In this document: positions 28,383 to 36,498 of the stretch, one piece after another
Layout of the letters: each line of letters starts with the position of its first letter
Position numbering within the stretch: the first letter of the stretch is position 1
Assembly (NCBI GenBank): GCA_019873625.1
Contig: JAIOAW010000002.1
Location: 184,028-248,027 of the forward strand
Direction of reading: 5' to 3'
From: Chloroflexota bacterium
GTDB lineage: Bacteria > Chloroflexota > Anaerolineae > UBA1429
DNA length: 64,000 nucleotides
The notes under the pieces: generated by a model
Seen by the model: the letters and a program-made list of their open reading frames with translations, nothing else
The model's database searches: none
Told to the model about the DNA's origin: nothing
Position numbers and translations under genes: made by a program

Positions 28383-29490
28383 GGTAACCCTCCGCAGCCT
28401 CCATCGTTTGGACCACGGCCTTTTGCCGCGCCAGGCGGCTCAACACGGCCCTGTGGAGGCCCTCGGTCGTCTCGTCAATGTCGAGATGGCTGTTCGTATA
28501 GGGGTCTGCCTTGGTGGCGGCGTTCACCTGGGCAATCCATCCCTCGTCGAGGCTGGAGGCGCCCGAGAAGGCGCTGGCCAGGCCGCCGGCCACGGCGGCT
28601 AGGCAATCCGTATCGCGGCCATAGTTCACCCCGGCGAGCATCGCCGCCCGCGCCTCGCCTTTGCACACGGCAAAGATGGCCAACCCTTTGCAGACGATTT
28701 CGTTGGCCTGAGACATCGAATAGACAAAGTGCGCCCCGCCGTAATACAGGCGATCGAACTCGGGCCGCATAGCCATAGGGTCGTCATAGCGAGAAGCGAT
28801 CTCCAAAGCGCGGTCTATTTCGCTCAAGATCGTATCATACGGGGCATATGGCGTGCCCTTTTGGCCGCGAAACGAGGCGAACTGGCGCGCCGTCTCGAGC
28901 ACCGATTCGACCGTGGCATCGGGCTTGAGCGCCTCGGCGATGGCGGCGTGGTATAACGCCGCCCACCGCAGGGCGAATGTATTCTCGTTGGCATAAATCA
29001 GGCCCACGTCATACACATCCATCGCGGCGCCCAAAGGGTCGCCCGCGTTGATGATGCCCAAGGTATGCCCCGCGCGGGCGAGCGAGTTCACGTTGTTAAA
29101 GGGCCACAGGCGCCCCAGTTCCCTGGGCGGCACGCCGGCACGCGCCATCTCCAGCAGGCTGCGGTCGAATGGCTCCTGCTTGTAGACCATCTTGGCGGGG
29201 TCGAGCACCTCCAGCCACACGGCCACTAGGTCGTCGGCGGTGATGCGATCTCCTTTGCGGATGACGGCCAGGTTCATCAGTTTTTGGCGTTCGATACCAT
29301 CCTCGGTGGTGCCGGGCGGGCGGAGCCAATCCGTATAGCGCGTATAGTGCTTGTAGGGTTTGAGTTCTTGCAGGAACCCATACGTCTCGGCGATGCGCTC
29401 GTAGGGCCAGCCCTCCACGGCGGCGCCCATCGAGGAGCCGATCCACGAGGCCGCGATGCATCCACGGATCTTGTCTTTCAAAGTCAACAT
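28375..29490 (-). CDS. ADP-ribosylglycohydrolase family protein
   Basis: A 371-residue member of the ADP-ribosyl-(dinitrogen reductase) hydrolase fold (DraG/ARH). The first helix motif KIRGCIAASWIGSSMGAAVEG is the usual start, and the metal-binding GRDTDCLAAVAGGLASAFSG near residue 290 contains the paired Asp residues. The Thr-Glu-Asp cluster (PPGTTEDGIE near residue 60) is also present. Family members remove ADP-ribose or hydrolyse related nucleosides; the substrate here is unknown. It sits between a 2-hydroxyacid dehydrogenase and G1P dehydrogenase. Confidence 0.88.
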   Translation of the reverse strand: MLTLKDKIRGCIAASWIGSSMGAAVEGWPYERIAETYGFLQELKPYKHYTRYTDWLRPPGTTEDGIERQKLMNLAVIRKGDRITADDLVAVWLEVLDPAKMVYKQEPFDRSLLEMARAGVPPRELGRLWPFNNVNSLARAGHTLGIINAGDPLGAAMDVYDVGLIYANENTFALRWAALYHAAIAEALKPDATVESVLETARQFASFRGQKGTPYAPYDTILSEIDRALEIASRYDDPMAMRPEFDRLYYGGAHFVYSMSQANEIVCKGLAIFAVCKGEARAAMLAGVNYGRDTDCLAAVAGGLASAFSGASSLDEGWIAQVNAATKADPYTNSHLDIDETTEGLHRAVLSRLARQKAVVQTMEAAEGYLA

Positions 29491-29508
29491 AGGTCTTCTC
29501 TCCGCGAG

Positions 29509-30471
29509 TTAGTATCCCAGGCGTTTATCCACCACGTTGCGCAGCGGGCGGCCGCTCGTATAGCGCGCCAGGTTATCCATAAAGATTTCCATAGCCCGCG
29601 CGTTATAGGCCGGCGTGCGCCCGGCATAGTGCGCCGTGATGAGCACGTTCGGCATATCCCACAGGGGCGAATCGGGAGGGAGCGGCTCGGGATCGGTAAC
29701 ATCCAGCCCAGCGCCCCCTAGGCGCCCCTCTTGGAGGGCGCGCACCAAGGCGGCCTGGTCCACCGTGCGGCCGCGGCCGATGTTCACCAGGATGCACGAC
29801 GGTTTGAGAAGGCGCAAGGCCTTCTCTCCGATGAGGTGTTCCGTCTCCGGCGTGAGGGGCACGGTGAGGACGAGGAAATCCGCCTCGGGCAGGACCTCTG
29901 CGAGTTGCGAGGGGCCAACCATGCGCTCGACGCCCGGGACGGGCCGTTCTGGGTGGCGCCTTACGCCGATGACGTGCATCTCCATCGCCGAAGCGATTTG
30001 GGCCGTGCGCGCGCCGATATCTCCAACGCCGACGATGACCATCGTCTTGCCGGCGAGTTCGAAGACCTCGCCCATCGGCTGGCGCTGCCAAATGTGGGCG
30101 CGCTGGGCGTGCACTGCATCGGGGATGCGCCGCGCCAAGGCCAGCAAGAGGGCCAAGATGTGCTCGCTGATGGGGATGGCATGGATGCCCGAGACGTTCG
30201 TGATGATGAGATCGCGTTCGGCAAGTTCTGGATGCTGCAAGAGCCAATCGGCCCCGGCGCCCCACTGTTGGAACCAACGCAATCTGGGCATTTGAGGGAG
30301 GAGCGTGTGCGGCACGCGCGCGGCGGCGATCTCGATTTCGTCCAGGGCGGCCTTCATCGCCGCTTCATCTTGGGTGACGAGCAGGCGGTAGCCCTTGGCC
30401 AGCCGTTCCAGTTCGGCGCGTTGTTCTTGGGTCAAATCGGTCGGTTCCAGGCCCAGAAGAAGGGTTGCCAT
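29509..30471 (-). CDS. D-isomer-specific 2-hydroxyacid dehydrogenase
   Basis: NAD(P)-dependent dehydrogenase of 320 residues. The Rossmann motif VGVGDIGARTAQIA is near residue 150. The catalytic Arg lies in NIGRGRTVDQAALV near residue 238, the Glu in DVTDPEPLP near residue 265 and the His in LITAHYAGRTP near residue 288. It resembles the GhrA/phosphoglycerate-dehydrogenase-like glyoxylate reductases. Start ATG 30471 lies nine nt after GGAGG. Third gene of the minus-strand operon. The substrate is unknown. Confidence 0.88.
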   Translation of the reverse strand: MATLLLGLEPTDLTQEQRAELERLAKGYRLLVTQDEAAMKAALDEIEIAAARVPHTLLPQMPRLRWFQQWGAGADWLLQHPELAERDLIITNVSGIHAIPISEHILALLLALARRIPDAVHAQRAHIWQRQPMGEVFELAGKTMVIVGVGDIGARTAQIASAMEMHVIGVRRHPERPVPGVERMVGPSQLAEVLPEADFLVLTVPLTPETEHLIGEKALRLLKPSCILVNIGRGRTVDQAALVRALQEGRLGGAGLDVTDPEPLPPDSPLWDMPNVLITAHYAGRTPAYNARAMEIFMDNLARYTSGRPLRNVVDKRLGY

Positions 30472-30489
30472 AATCAAAGCCTCCGAGCG

Positions 30490-31086
30490 TTAGTGCTGTG
30501 GGTGGGTGAGATCGGCGCGCAGGCCCCGCAATTCCTGCAAGATGGCCTCTAACTGCTGGCCGATGGCAGAAGGGGCCTCGGCGGCCGGGGCGCCGCTGGG
30601 CGCCACATCGGAGGGGATGCGCCCGAAGCGTTTGACGGCCTCCAAAAGGGCCTCGTGCACGGCGCGGTAGTTGCTCAGCCCCACGAGTTTGGCCTCTGGG
30701 CCGGCCTCTTGGGCGCTGTGGCCCGCCGTGTGCACGTTCAACGTGCCCAGCCCAAACAGGCGATCGAGCGGCCCCCGGCGGATGGCGATGTTTGTGATCA
30801 TCCGGTAGGGCACCACGTCCTCCGACTGGGTAATTAACCCGCGCCGCACGATGACCGCCTCATCGGTCATCTCATACCGGATTGTTCGGCAATAGGGGGC
30901 GATGAGTAGAAAGGCGAGCAACACCCACAGGGCGTTTGCCAAGAAGTAGATGACGACGAACGTCCAGCCCAAACCCGGCAAATAGGCAAGGGCTATCCAC
31001 GGCAAAAAGAACACCGCACACACGATGAGCGTGACGAGCATATACTTGGTTCGCAGTCTGGGGTCAGGCGTAAATTGTGCGTCCAT
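30490..31086 (-). CDS. Membrane protein with bacterial PH domain (YdbS-like)
   Basis: A 198-residue protein with two adjacent membrane segments (about 18-40 and 43-65), followed by a bPH2/DUF304 domain recognisable from IRYEMTDEAVIVRRGLIT and the VVPYRMITNIAIRRGPLDR strand, then GLGTLNVHTAGHS. The last 45 residues are a short linker and coiled-coil-like helix. The PH domain faces the cytoplasm if the N terminus is inside. Function unknown; it lies second in the operon, 20 nt after the nitrilase-like gene. Confidence 0.82.
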   Translation of the reverse strand: MDAQFTPDPRLRTKYMLVTLIVCAVFFLPWIALAYLPGLGWTFVVIYFLANALWVLLAFLLIAPYCRTIRYEMTDEAVIVRRGLITQSEDVVPYRMITNIAIRRGPLDRLFGLGTLNVHTAGHSAQEAGPEAKLVGLSNYRAVHEALLEAVKRFGRIPSDVAPSGAPAAEAPSAIGQQLEAILQELRGLRADLTHPQH

Positions 31087-31106
31087 CGAGGTCCTTCCTT
31101 TCTATT

Positions 31107-31958
31107 TTACGGTTCGGCGCGGCCGTCCAACTGGCGCGGGTGTTGCGAAGGCGTGCCAAAATGCATCACCTCGTTCTCGGCCACCCGCATCGGCAAATAG
31201 TTGTGGATCCAGCCCCCGTCGGAGAGGCCATCGGGAAAATCGTGCACCAACATCCCCGCACGGTTGATGGGGAGTTGTTGGGCGATAGTGGCATCGGGGC
31301 GGGCGACGAAACTCCCCCAGTGCGAGTAGGGGTACGACGAGTTGTTCGCCACGGCCCACATCACGTTATCGGCGCACCGCGTGGGCACTTGGCGCACGTT
31401 CAGCACATCCAGGCAGTTGGGGCCTTTGTCATGGGCGTTGTAAAAGGAGTGAAGCATAACCTGCACGCCCCGTTCGCGGTAGGCGGCGTAGAGTTGCGGA
31501 TAGCAAACGTCGTAGCAGATGGCCAAGCCGATGGGCACGTCATAGATAGTGTGGGTAACGAGCCGATGGCCGGCGCTGTAATAGCGCTGGTCTCCCTTGG
31601 TGCAAAAGCACTTGTCATAACGATTTACCACATCCCCGTCGGGGTTGATGAGATAGAGGCAGTTCGTCGGGGGCGTTTGAGCGTCGAGGTAGTGGGCCGA
31701 GCCGAGCACGAGCCACAGGTGGAGTTTCTTGGCCAGTTCGCGCAGGCGGGCCGTTTCGGCGCGCAGGAGCGCCCAGTCATAACCCTCGAAGGTGGTGAAA
31801 TCGGTGCCGGCATAGCCGGAGAGGCAGGCCTCCGACGTGTGGAGAAGGTGCGCCCCGGCCCGCGCGGCCCTTTCCATATAGGTGCGGATGTAGCGCGCAT
31901 TGCGGCGGGTATCCGCGCTCACGGGGAATTGGCAACTGGCAATGCGTAAAAGGGCCAT
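31107..31958 (-). CDS. Carbon-nitrogen hydrolase (nitrilase superfamily)
   Basis: A 283-residue amidase/nitrilase-like enzyme with the Glu-Lys-Cys triad: Glu in LLHTSEACLSGYAG near residue 45, Lys in VNRYDKCFCT near residue 115, Cys in GLAICYDVCYPQLY near residue 150. ATG 31958 follows CCAAGGAGGCGCG. The open frame continues far upstream on this strand (to 33368), but that part is antisense to a clear Gfo/Idh/MocA gene and is not coding. First gene of a five-gene operon; the amide or nitrile substrate is unknown. Confidence 0.87.
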   Translation of the reverse strand: MALLRIASCQFPVSADTRRNARYIRTYMERAARAGAHLLHTSEACLSGYAGTDFTTFEGYDWALLRAETARLRELAKKLHLWLVLGSAHYLDAQTPPTNCLYLINPDGDVVNRYDKCFCTKGDQRYYSAGHRLVTHTIYDVPIGLAICYDVCYPQLYAAYRERGVQVMLHSFYNAHDKGPNCLDVLNVRQVPTRCADNVMWAVANNSSYPYSHWGSFVARPDATIAQQLPINRAGMLVHDFPDGLSDGGWIHNYLPMRVAENEVMHFGTPSQHPRQLDGRAEP

Positions 31959-32111
31959 CGCGCCTCCTTGGAGCATACCGTGTGCGCCCAGTATACACGA
32001 GGAGCCAAGGGGCCGTCCACCACGGGTGAAGGCACGGAGCAAAAGGTCGGCGCCCCGCGATGTATTGGGGTGCGGAGAACAGAACATATGGTTCGACGCC
32101 GAAAAAATCCC

Positions 32112-32140
32112 TTGCATTCGTTGTATGCAGGTGATACAAT
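32112..32140 (+). promoter_or_regulatory. Promoter with embedded palindrome, Gfo/Idh/MocA operon
   Basis: TTGCAT (32112-32117) and TACAAT (32135-32140), 17-bp spacer. The inverted repeat TGCAT-N7-ATGCA (32113-32129) occupies the -35 box and spacer and is a likely repressor site. No regulator gene is adjacent. The remaining bases of the 237-bp divergent region show no other clear element. Confidence 0.55.
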
Positions 32141-32195
32141 GTACTATGGTGGCGGTGTGCGGAGCCGCGACCGAGCAAACGAAGGAGGATGTGCG

Positions 32196-33362
32196 ATGGC
32201 TGAAACGAGACGTGTGAAGGCGGGTATCGTGGGTTGCGGCGATATTTCGCTGCACGGGTACTTTCCCTATGTGAGCCGCATCTTTGATCTCGTGGCCACG
32301 TGCGACCTGATCGAAGAGCGCGCTCGCCAGATGGCGCGCATTTGGGGCGCCAAGGAGGTGTACACAAGCCTTGATGATATGCTGGCCAAGTCGGATATCG
32401 AGGCCGTGTTCGTGCTCACGCCGATGTCCACCCATGCCGATCTGACGCTCAAGGTGGCCCAGGCCGGCAAGCATTTCCTCGTGCAAAAGCCCTTCGCGAC
32501 GAACTTTGAAAAGGGCAAGGCCGTCGTCAAGGTGGCGCGCGAGAAGGGCGTCAAAGGGTTGGTGGAGCCGAACTACTGGCTGGACCCCGTCTATCAGAAG
32601 GCGAAGGAGATCATCCAACAGGGGCATATCGGCCCGGTGCACTATATCTTGGCGCGCACGGAGCGCGATTTCGTGCCCTTGTGGGGCGGCGAGACCTATT
32701 ACGAGCGCGAAGGCGGGGGGATGCTCTTCGATATGGGGGTCTACCTCATTTCGGGGCTGACCTACCTCCTCGGGCCGGCCAAGAAGGTGGTGGGGTTGGC
32801 CGCACTCTCGGTGCCGCAGCGGCCACCGCGCTGGAGCGACGACGTCTTTACGGACTTTCTCAAGACGTATACCCCCGGCGATAGCCCCTTTGCCTACCGC
32901 GCTGAGCAGGAGCGCATGGTGCCCACGGAGATGAAGGCGCCCGATAACACCTTTACCCTCATCGAGTGGCCGGGCAACTGCCTGGGCTGCGTGGTGGCCA
33001 ACTCGGTCTCCTTTGTGATGCCTCCGCAGGGGCCGCGGATGTTCCTCTGCGGCGAAAAGGGCACCATCGCCTTTGGCATCCCCGATTCGGGTTCGCCGCT
33101 TTCGGTGGCGAGCACCATCGAAGATAGCCCCTACTTTGTGCCCAGACCTCAGCGGGGCAAGGAGTGGCACCACCTGCCGAGGGAGTCCTTCCCGCCGTAC
33201 CGGTATATGGAGGCCTCTACCCAGCACCTGCACGACTGCATCGTGAACAATACGGAGCCGCTGCCTTCCATCGAGTGGGGGCTGCACGTCTCCGAGATTA
33301 TGATCAAGTCGTTCGAATCGTCCGATAAGGGGCAGGCGCTTGCCCTCGAGACGACCTTCTGA
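32196..33362 (+). CDS. Gfo/Idh/MocA-family oxidoreductase
   Basis: A 388-residue NAD(P)-dependent dehydrogenase of sugars, cyclitols or their derivatives. Rossmann motif AGIVGCGDISLHGY lies at residues 8-21. The QKPFAT motif near residue 96 carries the catalytic Lys of the EKP-type site in a variant form (Glu to Gln). The C-terminal sheet domain follows GGGMLFDMGVYLISGL. ATG 32196 has GAAGGAGG upstream. First gene of a three-gene operon with a second family member and a sugar isomerase. Confidence 0.87.
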   Translation: MAETRRVKAGIVGCGDISLHGYFPYVSRIFDLVATCDLIEERARQMARIWGAKEVYTSLDDMLAKSDIEAVFVLTPMSTHADLTLKVAQAGKHFLVQKPFATNFEKGKAVVKVAREKGVKGLVEPNYWLDPVYQKAKEIIQQGHIGPVHYILARTERDFVPLWGGETYYEREGGGMLFDMGVYLISGLTYLLGPAKKVVGLAALSVPQRPPRWSDDVFTDFLKTYTPGDSPFAYRAEQERMVPTEMKAPDNTFTLIEWPGNCLGCVVANSVSFVMPPQGPRMFLCGEKGTIAFGIPDSGSPLSVASTIEDSPYFVPRPQRGKEWHHLPRESFPPYRYMEASTQHLHDCIVNNTEPLPSIEWGLHVSEIMIKSFESSDKGQALALETTF

Positions 33363-33383
33363 AACCACCCAAGGGAGGATACC

Positions 33384-34412
33384 ATGGCAGAAAAAGTTCG
33401 CGTTGGCATCGTCGGGCTAGATCACTGGTATGCGGGGCTGGGGGCCATCCGCCAATTGAAGGGGAACCCTCGGGCGGAGTTGGTCATCGTGGCCCATCGA
33501 GATCTCGAGCATGCCCGGCCGGTCATCGAAGAGGCCGGCGCGATCGCCACGGACGACTATGAGGCCGTGGTGGCGCGCGATGACCTCCAACTCATCATCA
33601 CGGCCTGCCCCACCTCAGAGAACGTCTGCCTTTGCAGCAAGGCGGCCCGTTCGGGCAAGCACATCATCAGCGTCAAGCCGTATGCGATGAACCTGGAGGA
33701 GGCCAAGGCGCTGGCGGTGGCCGTCAAAGAGGGCGGGGTGTTCTTTATGAGTTTTGAGTGTATGGGGCGCGTGGGCGGCGCTTTGAACATCTATAAGCAG
33801 TGGATTCAGGAGGGCAAACTGGGCGAGCCGATCTCGGCCTTTGGCCTGGTGCGCAGTTCGTTGCCCAACCAGGTTTGGCCCGACGTGTATGGCCGCACCT
33901 GGTGGCTGGACCCCTGCAAGGTGTTCGGCGGCGGCTGGGTGGACCACGCCATCTACCAAATTGACAACCTCCGCTATCTCTTTGGCACGGAGGTGGTGCG
34001 CATCAGCGGTGAAATCAGCAACATCAAACACAAGGATGAGCCGCTGGAGGATTTCGGCGTGGCCAATGTCGTCTTTGGCAACGGCTGTGTGGCCACGTTG
34101 GAGGTTACCTGGTCGGTGGATCCGGGCGGGTTCACGAGCGCCTTCCACCTCATCGGCACCAAGGGGCAAATCCTGAGCGAGCCGACGGTGGCGCCCGGCA
34201 AACTGTTCACCATGGATATGACAAAGGACAAAGAGTGGCAGGTTATCGAGGCACCGGGGCGGGGCGGCGGGTTGACCCTCATTGACCATATGCTCGATTG
34301 CATCGAGGGCAAGGCCCAACCGCTCACCGGCATCCACGATTCCTACCGCAACCTGGAGGTGTGCTTGGCCTTCTACCAGGCCGCCAAAACGCACAAGGTC
34401 GTCCATCTGTAA
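33384..34412 (+). CDS. Gfo/Idh/MocA-family oxidoreductase, second copy
   Basis: A 342-residue paralogue starting EKVRVGIVGLDHWYAGLG, where the Rossmann glycine pattern is degenerate (GLDHWYAG). The expected EKP is replaced by VKPYAMN near residue 95, still keeping Lys-Pro. The C-terminal domain motif GGGWVDHAIYQIDNLRYLFG is clear. Two consecutive family members plus an isomerase is a common catabolic layout for inositol-like or 3-keto sugars. AAGGGAGG precedes ATG. The altered nucleotide loop makes its cofactor choice uncertain. Confidence 0.83.
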   Translation: MAEKVRVGIVGLDHWYAGLGAIRQLKGNPRAELVIVAHRDLEHARPVIEEAGAIATDDYEAVVARDDLQLIITACPTSENVCLCSKAARSGKHIISVKPYAMNLEEAKALAVAVKEGGVFFMSFECMGRVGGALNIYKQWIQEGKLGEPISAFGLVRSSLPNQVWPDVYGRTWWLDPCKVFGGGWVDHAIYQIDNLRYLFGTEVVRISGEISNIKHKDEPLEDFGVANVVFGNGCVATLEVTWSVDPGGFTSAFHLIGTKGQILSEPTVAPGKLFTMDMTKDKEWQVIEAPGRGGGLTLIDHMLDCIEGKAQPLTGIHDSYRNLEVCLAFYQAAKTHKVVHL

Positions 34413-34420
34413 GGCGTATG

Positions 34421-34449
34421 GAGGGGGTGGGGGATGTTCCCGCCCCCTC
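34421..34449 (+). terminator. Hairpin inside the sugar operon
   Basis: A G-rich arm (34421-34434) and a C-rich arm (34437-34449) form a stem of about 13 bp between the second dehydrogenase and the isomerase. No T-tract follows, so it more likely adjusts message stability or relative expression than terminates. Confidence 0.35.
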
Positions 34450-34478
34450 TCGCTCTTGGGGCAGAAAGGGGTTTCGCG

Positions 34479-35279
34479 ATGAAACTTTCGGTTAGCACGT
34501 GGGCCTATTATGATAAGAGCCGCGAAGAGGCCTTGGAGCGGATTGCGGCGCTGGGCGTGGAGGGCGTGGAGATCATCGCCCATGCGCCGTGCTTCCACGT
34601 GGATGTGAATTTCACCGATGAGCAAATCGGCTATGTGAAGGGCCTCCTCGCCGCGCATCATTTAGAGATCTCGGCCATCTCCCCCGCCACCGAATTCCTG
34701 GTGTTCACCGAAGAGGAGATGAAGGCCCAGTTGGACCATATGAAACGGGTGGCCGATCTCTGCCTGAGGCTGGGGGCCAACCATGCGCGCATCTTTGCCG
34801 GCGGAAGGTTGCCGGAGGGGCGCTCGACGAAGGAGTGCCTCGACGCCGTCATCTATGGCTTGCAGGAGACGGCCAAAATCGCCGAATCGGCCGGCATCAA
34901 GGTCTCGGTGGAGAACCACGGCCAGTTCGGCGGCGTGTATGAACTGTTCAAGCCGGCGATGGACGCCGTGCCTACCCTGGGCATCACGCTGCATACGAAC
35001 CGCCTGGCGCGGATGCCGAACTATCTCGACTATGTGCGCGAATTCGCCCCGCGCGTGATGCACACCCACCTCAACGATAGCGCCCCCGTTACCGCGGAGG
35101 GGGAACGTCCTCGCCCGGTGGCCTTGGGCGAGGGGACGCTCGATGTGCCCGCCATCCTCAAGATCCTCCAAGAGGCGGGGTACAGCGGCTATTACAACAT
35201 CGAGTACGGCGCCGGGCAGGAGGATCCCACGCCCCTCATCGAGCGGAGCCTGGCCTACCTCCGCGCCCACTTGGCCTGA
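34479..35279 (+). CDS. Sugar phosphate isomerase/epimerase (TIM barrel)
   Basis: A 266-residue xylose-isomerase-like barrel, as in IolE/IolI proteins. Metal-site motifs are KVSVENHGQFG near residue 145 (Glu, His), MHTHLNDS near residue 194 (His, Asp) and YYNIEYGAGQED near residue 243 (Glu). ATG 34479 is preceded by GAAAGGGG; the open frame upstream to 34434 spans the hairpin and is rejected. It likely isomerises or dehydrates the keto product of the two preceding dehydrogenases. Confidence 0.82.
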   Translation: MKLSVSTWAYYDKSREEALERIAALGVEGVEIIAHAPCFHVDVNFTDEQIGYVKGLLAAHHLEISAISPATEFLVFTEEEMKAQLDHMKRVADLCLRLGANHARIFAGGRLPEGRSTKECLDAVIYGLQETAKIAESAGIKVSVENHGQFGGVYELFKPAMDAVPTLGITLHTNRLARMPNYLDYVREFAPRVMHTHLNDSAPVTAEGERPRPVALGEGTLDVPAILKILQEAGYSGYYNIEYGAGQEDPTPLIERSLAYLRAHLA

Positions 35280-35280
35280 T

Positions 35281-35315
35281 TCAAAGGGGGCAGGTCGCCT
35301 GGCCTGCCCCTTTGA
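35281..35315 (+). terminator. Terminator of the sugar operon
   Basis: Stem of about 13 bp with one bulged G (35281-35294 with 35303-35315), directly after the isomerase stop codon. There is no strong T-tract. Confidence 0.6.
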
Positions 35316-35343
35316 GCACATAAAAAGGCCAAAGGGCGGTTGA

Positions 35344-35372
35344 TTGACAAGGCGCCCCCCTTGGGATATACT
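35344..35372 (+). promoter_or_regulatory. Promoter of the chelatase operon
   Basis: TTGACA (35344-35349) and TATACT (35367-35372), 17-bp spacer. Transcription would start about 13 nt before the first ATG (35392), so the message is nearly leaderless. Confidence 0.8.
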
Positions 35373-35391
35373 CTAGCGCCATACTAGGCGA

Positions 35392-36498
35392 ATGGGGTTC
35401 CCTATGCGCGTTTTCCCTTTTACGGCGATCGTCGGCCAAGAGCGTATGAAGCGTGCGCTCATCCTCAATGCCATCAGCCCGCAGATCGGGGGTGTGCTCA
35501 TCCGCGGTGAGCGCGGCACGGCCAAATCCACAGCGGCGCGCGCCTTAGCGGCGCTCTTGCCGGAAATCGAGGTGGTGGAAGATTGCCCCTTCCATTGCAA
35601 CCCTACCCAGCCGGACCAAATGTGCGATCGTTGCCGCGAGCGCGTTCTGAACGGCGAGGCGCTCCCCGTGGCCCGGCGCAAAACGCGCTTTGTGGACCTC
35701 CCTGTGAGCGCCACGGAAGACCGCGTGGTGGGCACGCTGGATATCGAGCGGGCCATCAAATTCGGGGAACGCCATTTCGAGCCGGGGGTGCTCGCCGCCG
35801 CGAACCGAGGGCTTCTCTATGTGGATGAGGTCAACCTCCTCGATGATCACGTGGTGGACCTTTTGCTCGATTCGGCCGCGATGGGGGTGAACGTCGTCGA
35901 ACGGGAGGGGATATCCTTCTCGCACCCGGCGCGGTTCATCTTGGTGGGGACAATGAACCCCGAAGAGGGGGACCTGCGCCCCCAACTCTTGGATCGCTTT
36001 GCCCTCTGTGTGGATATTCAAAGCATCCCTGATGCCGACTTGCGCGTCGAGATTCTGCGGCGCCGCGTAGCCTATGAGAGGGATCCGGAGGGGTTCGCCA
36101 AGGCCTGGCAAGAGGCGGAACAGCGCCTTTCTCAGCGCATCGCCCAAGCCCAAGAGCGTCTGCCCCAGGTAACGTATCGCGATGAGGACCTGTTTGCCAT
36201 CGCCGCGTTGACGAGCGAGATGGAGGTGGATGGCCACCGCGCCGATATCGTCATTCTGAAGACGGCCATTGCCCAGGCGGCCTTTGATGGGCGCAATGCT
36301 ATCTGCGAGGCGGATATCCTCCTTGCGGCGGAACTTGCCCTGCCGCACCGATTGCGGCGGCGCCCTTTTGAAGAGACGCAAACCAAACTCGAGAAATTAG
36401 CCGAACGCCTAGAACAGGCGCGGTGCGAACTCGGCGAGCAGGGCCAAACCCAGCCCGCCGAGGCCGGCGTGTACCCGAAAAAAAAACGGATGGCGTAA
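35392..36498 (+). CDS. chlI: Chelatase AAA+ subunit (ChlI/BchI type), zero-frame product
   Basis: ATPase subunit of magnesium or cobalt chelatase. FPFTAIVGQERMKRAL opens the AAA+ domain, Walker A is RGERGTAKSTAARAL near residue 38, Walker B RGLLYVDEVNLL near residue 140 and sensor-1 VGTMNPEEG near residue 184. The four-Cys insertion CPFHCNPTQPDQMCDRC is near residue 65. The 368 residues match the small subunit. The frame ends after a nine-A run, and the VWA domain follows in the -1 frame. ATG 35404 is an alternative start. No chlorophyll genes are present nearby, so a cobalamin (cobaltochelatase) role is as likely. Confidence 0.9.
   Translation: MGFPMRVFPFTAIVGQERMKRALILNAISPQIGGVLIRGERGTAKSTAARALAALLPEIEVVEDCPFHCNPTQPDQMCDRCRERVLNGEALPVARRKTRFVDLPVSATEDRVVGTLDIERAIKFGERHFEPGVLAAANRGLLYVDEVNLLDDHVVDLLLDSAAMGVNVVEREGISFSHPARFILVGTMNPEEGDLRPQLLDRFALCVDIQSIPDADLRVEILRRRVAYERDPEGFAKAWQEAEQRLSQRIAQAQERLPQVTYRDEDLFAIAALTSEMEVDGHRADIVILKTAIAQAAFDGRNAICEADILLAAELALPHRLRRRPFEETQTKLEKLAERLEQARCELGEQGQTQPAEAGVYPKKKRMA

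Noticed and set aside
31959..33368. A 5' extension of the nitrilase-like gene to a protein of about 750 residues
   Set aside because: The extension is antisense to the Gfo/Idh/MocA gene and crosses both divergent promoters. A strong ribosome site marks the ATG at 31958.
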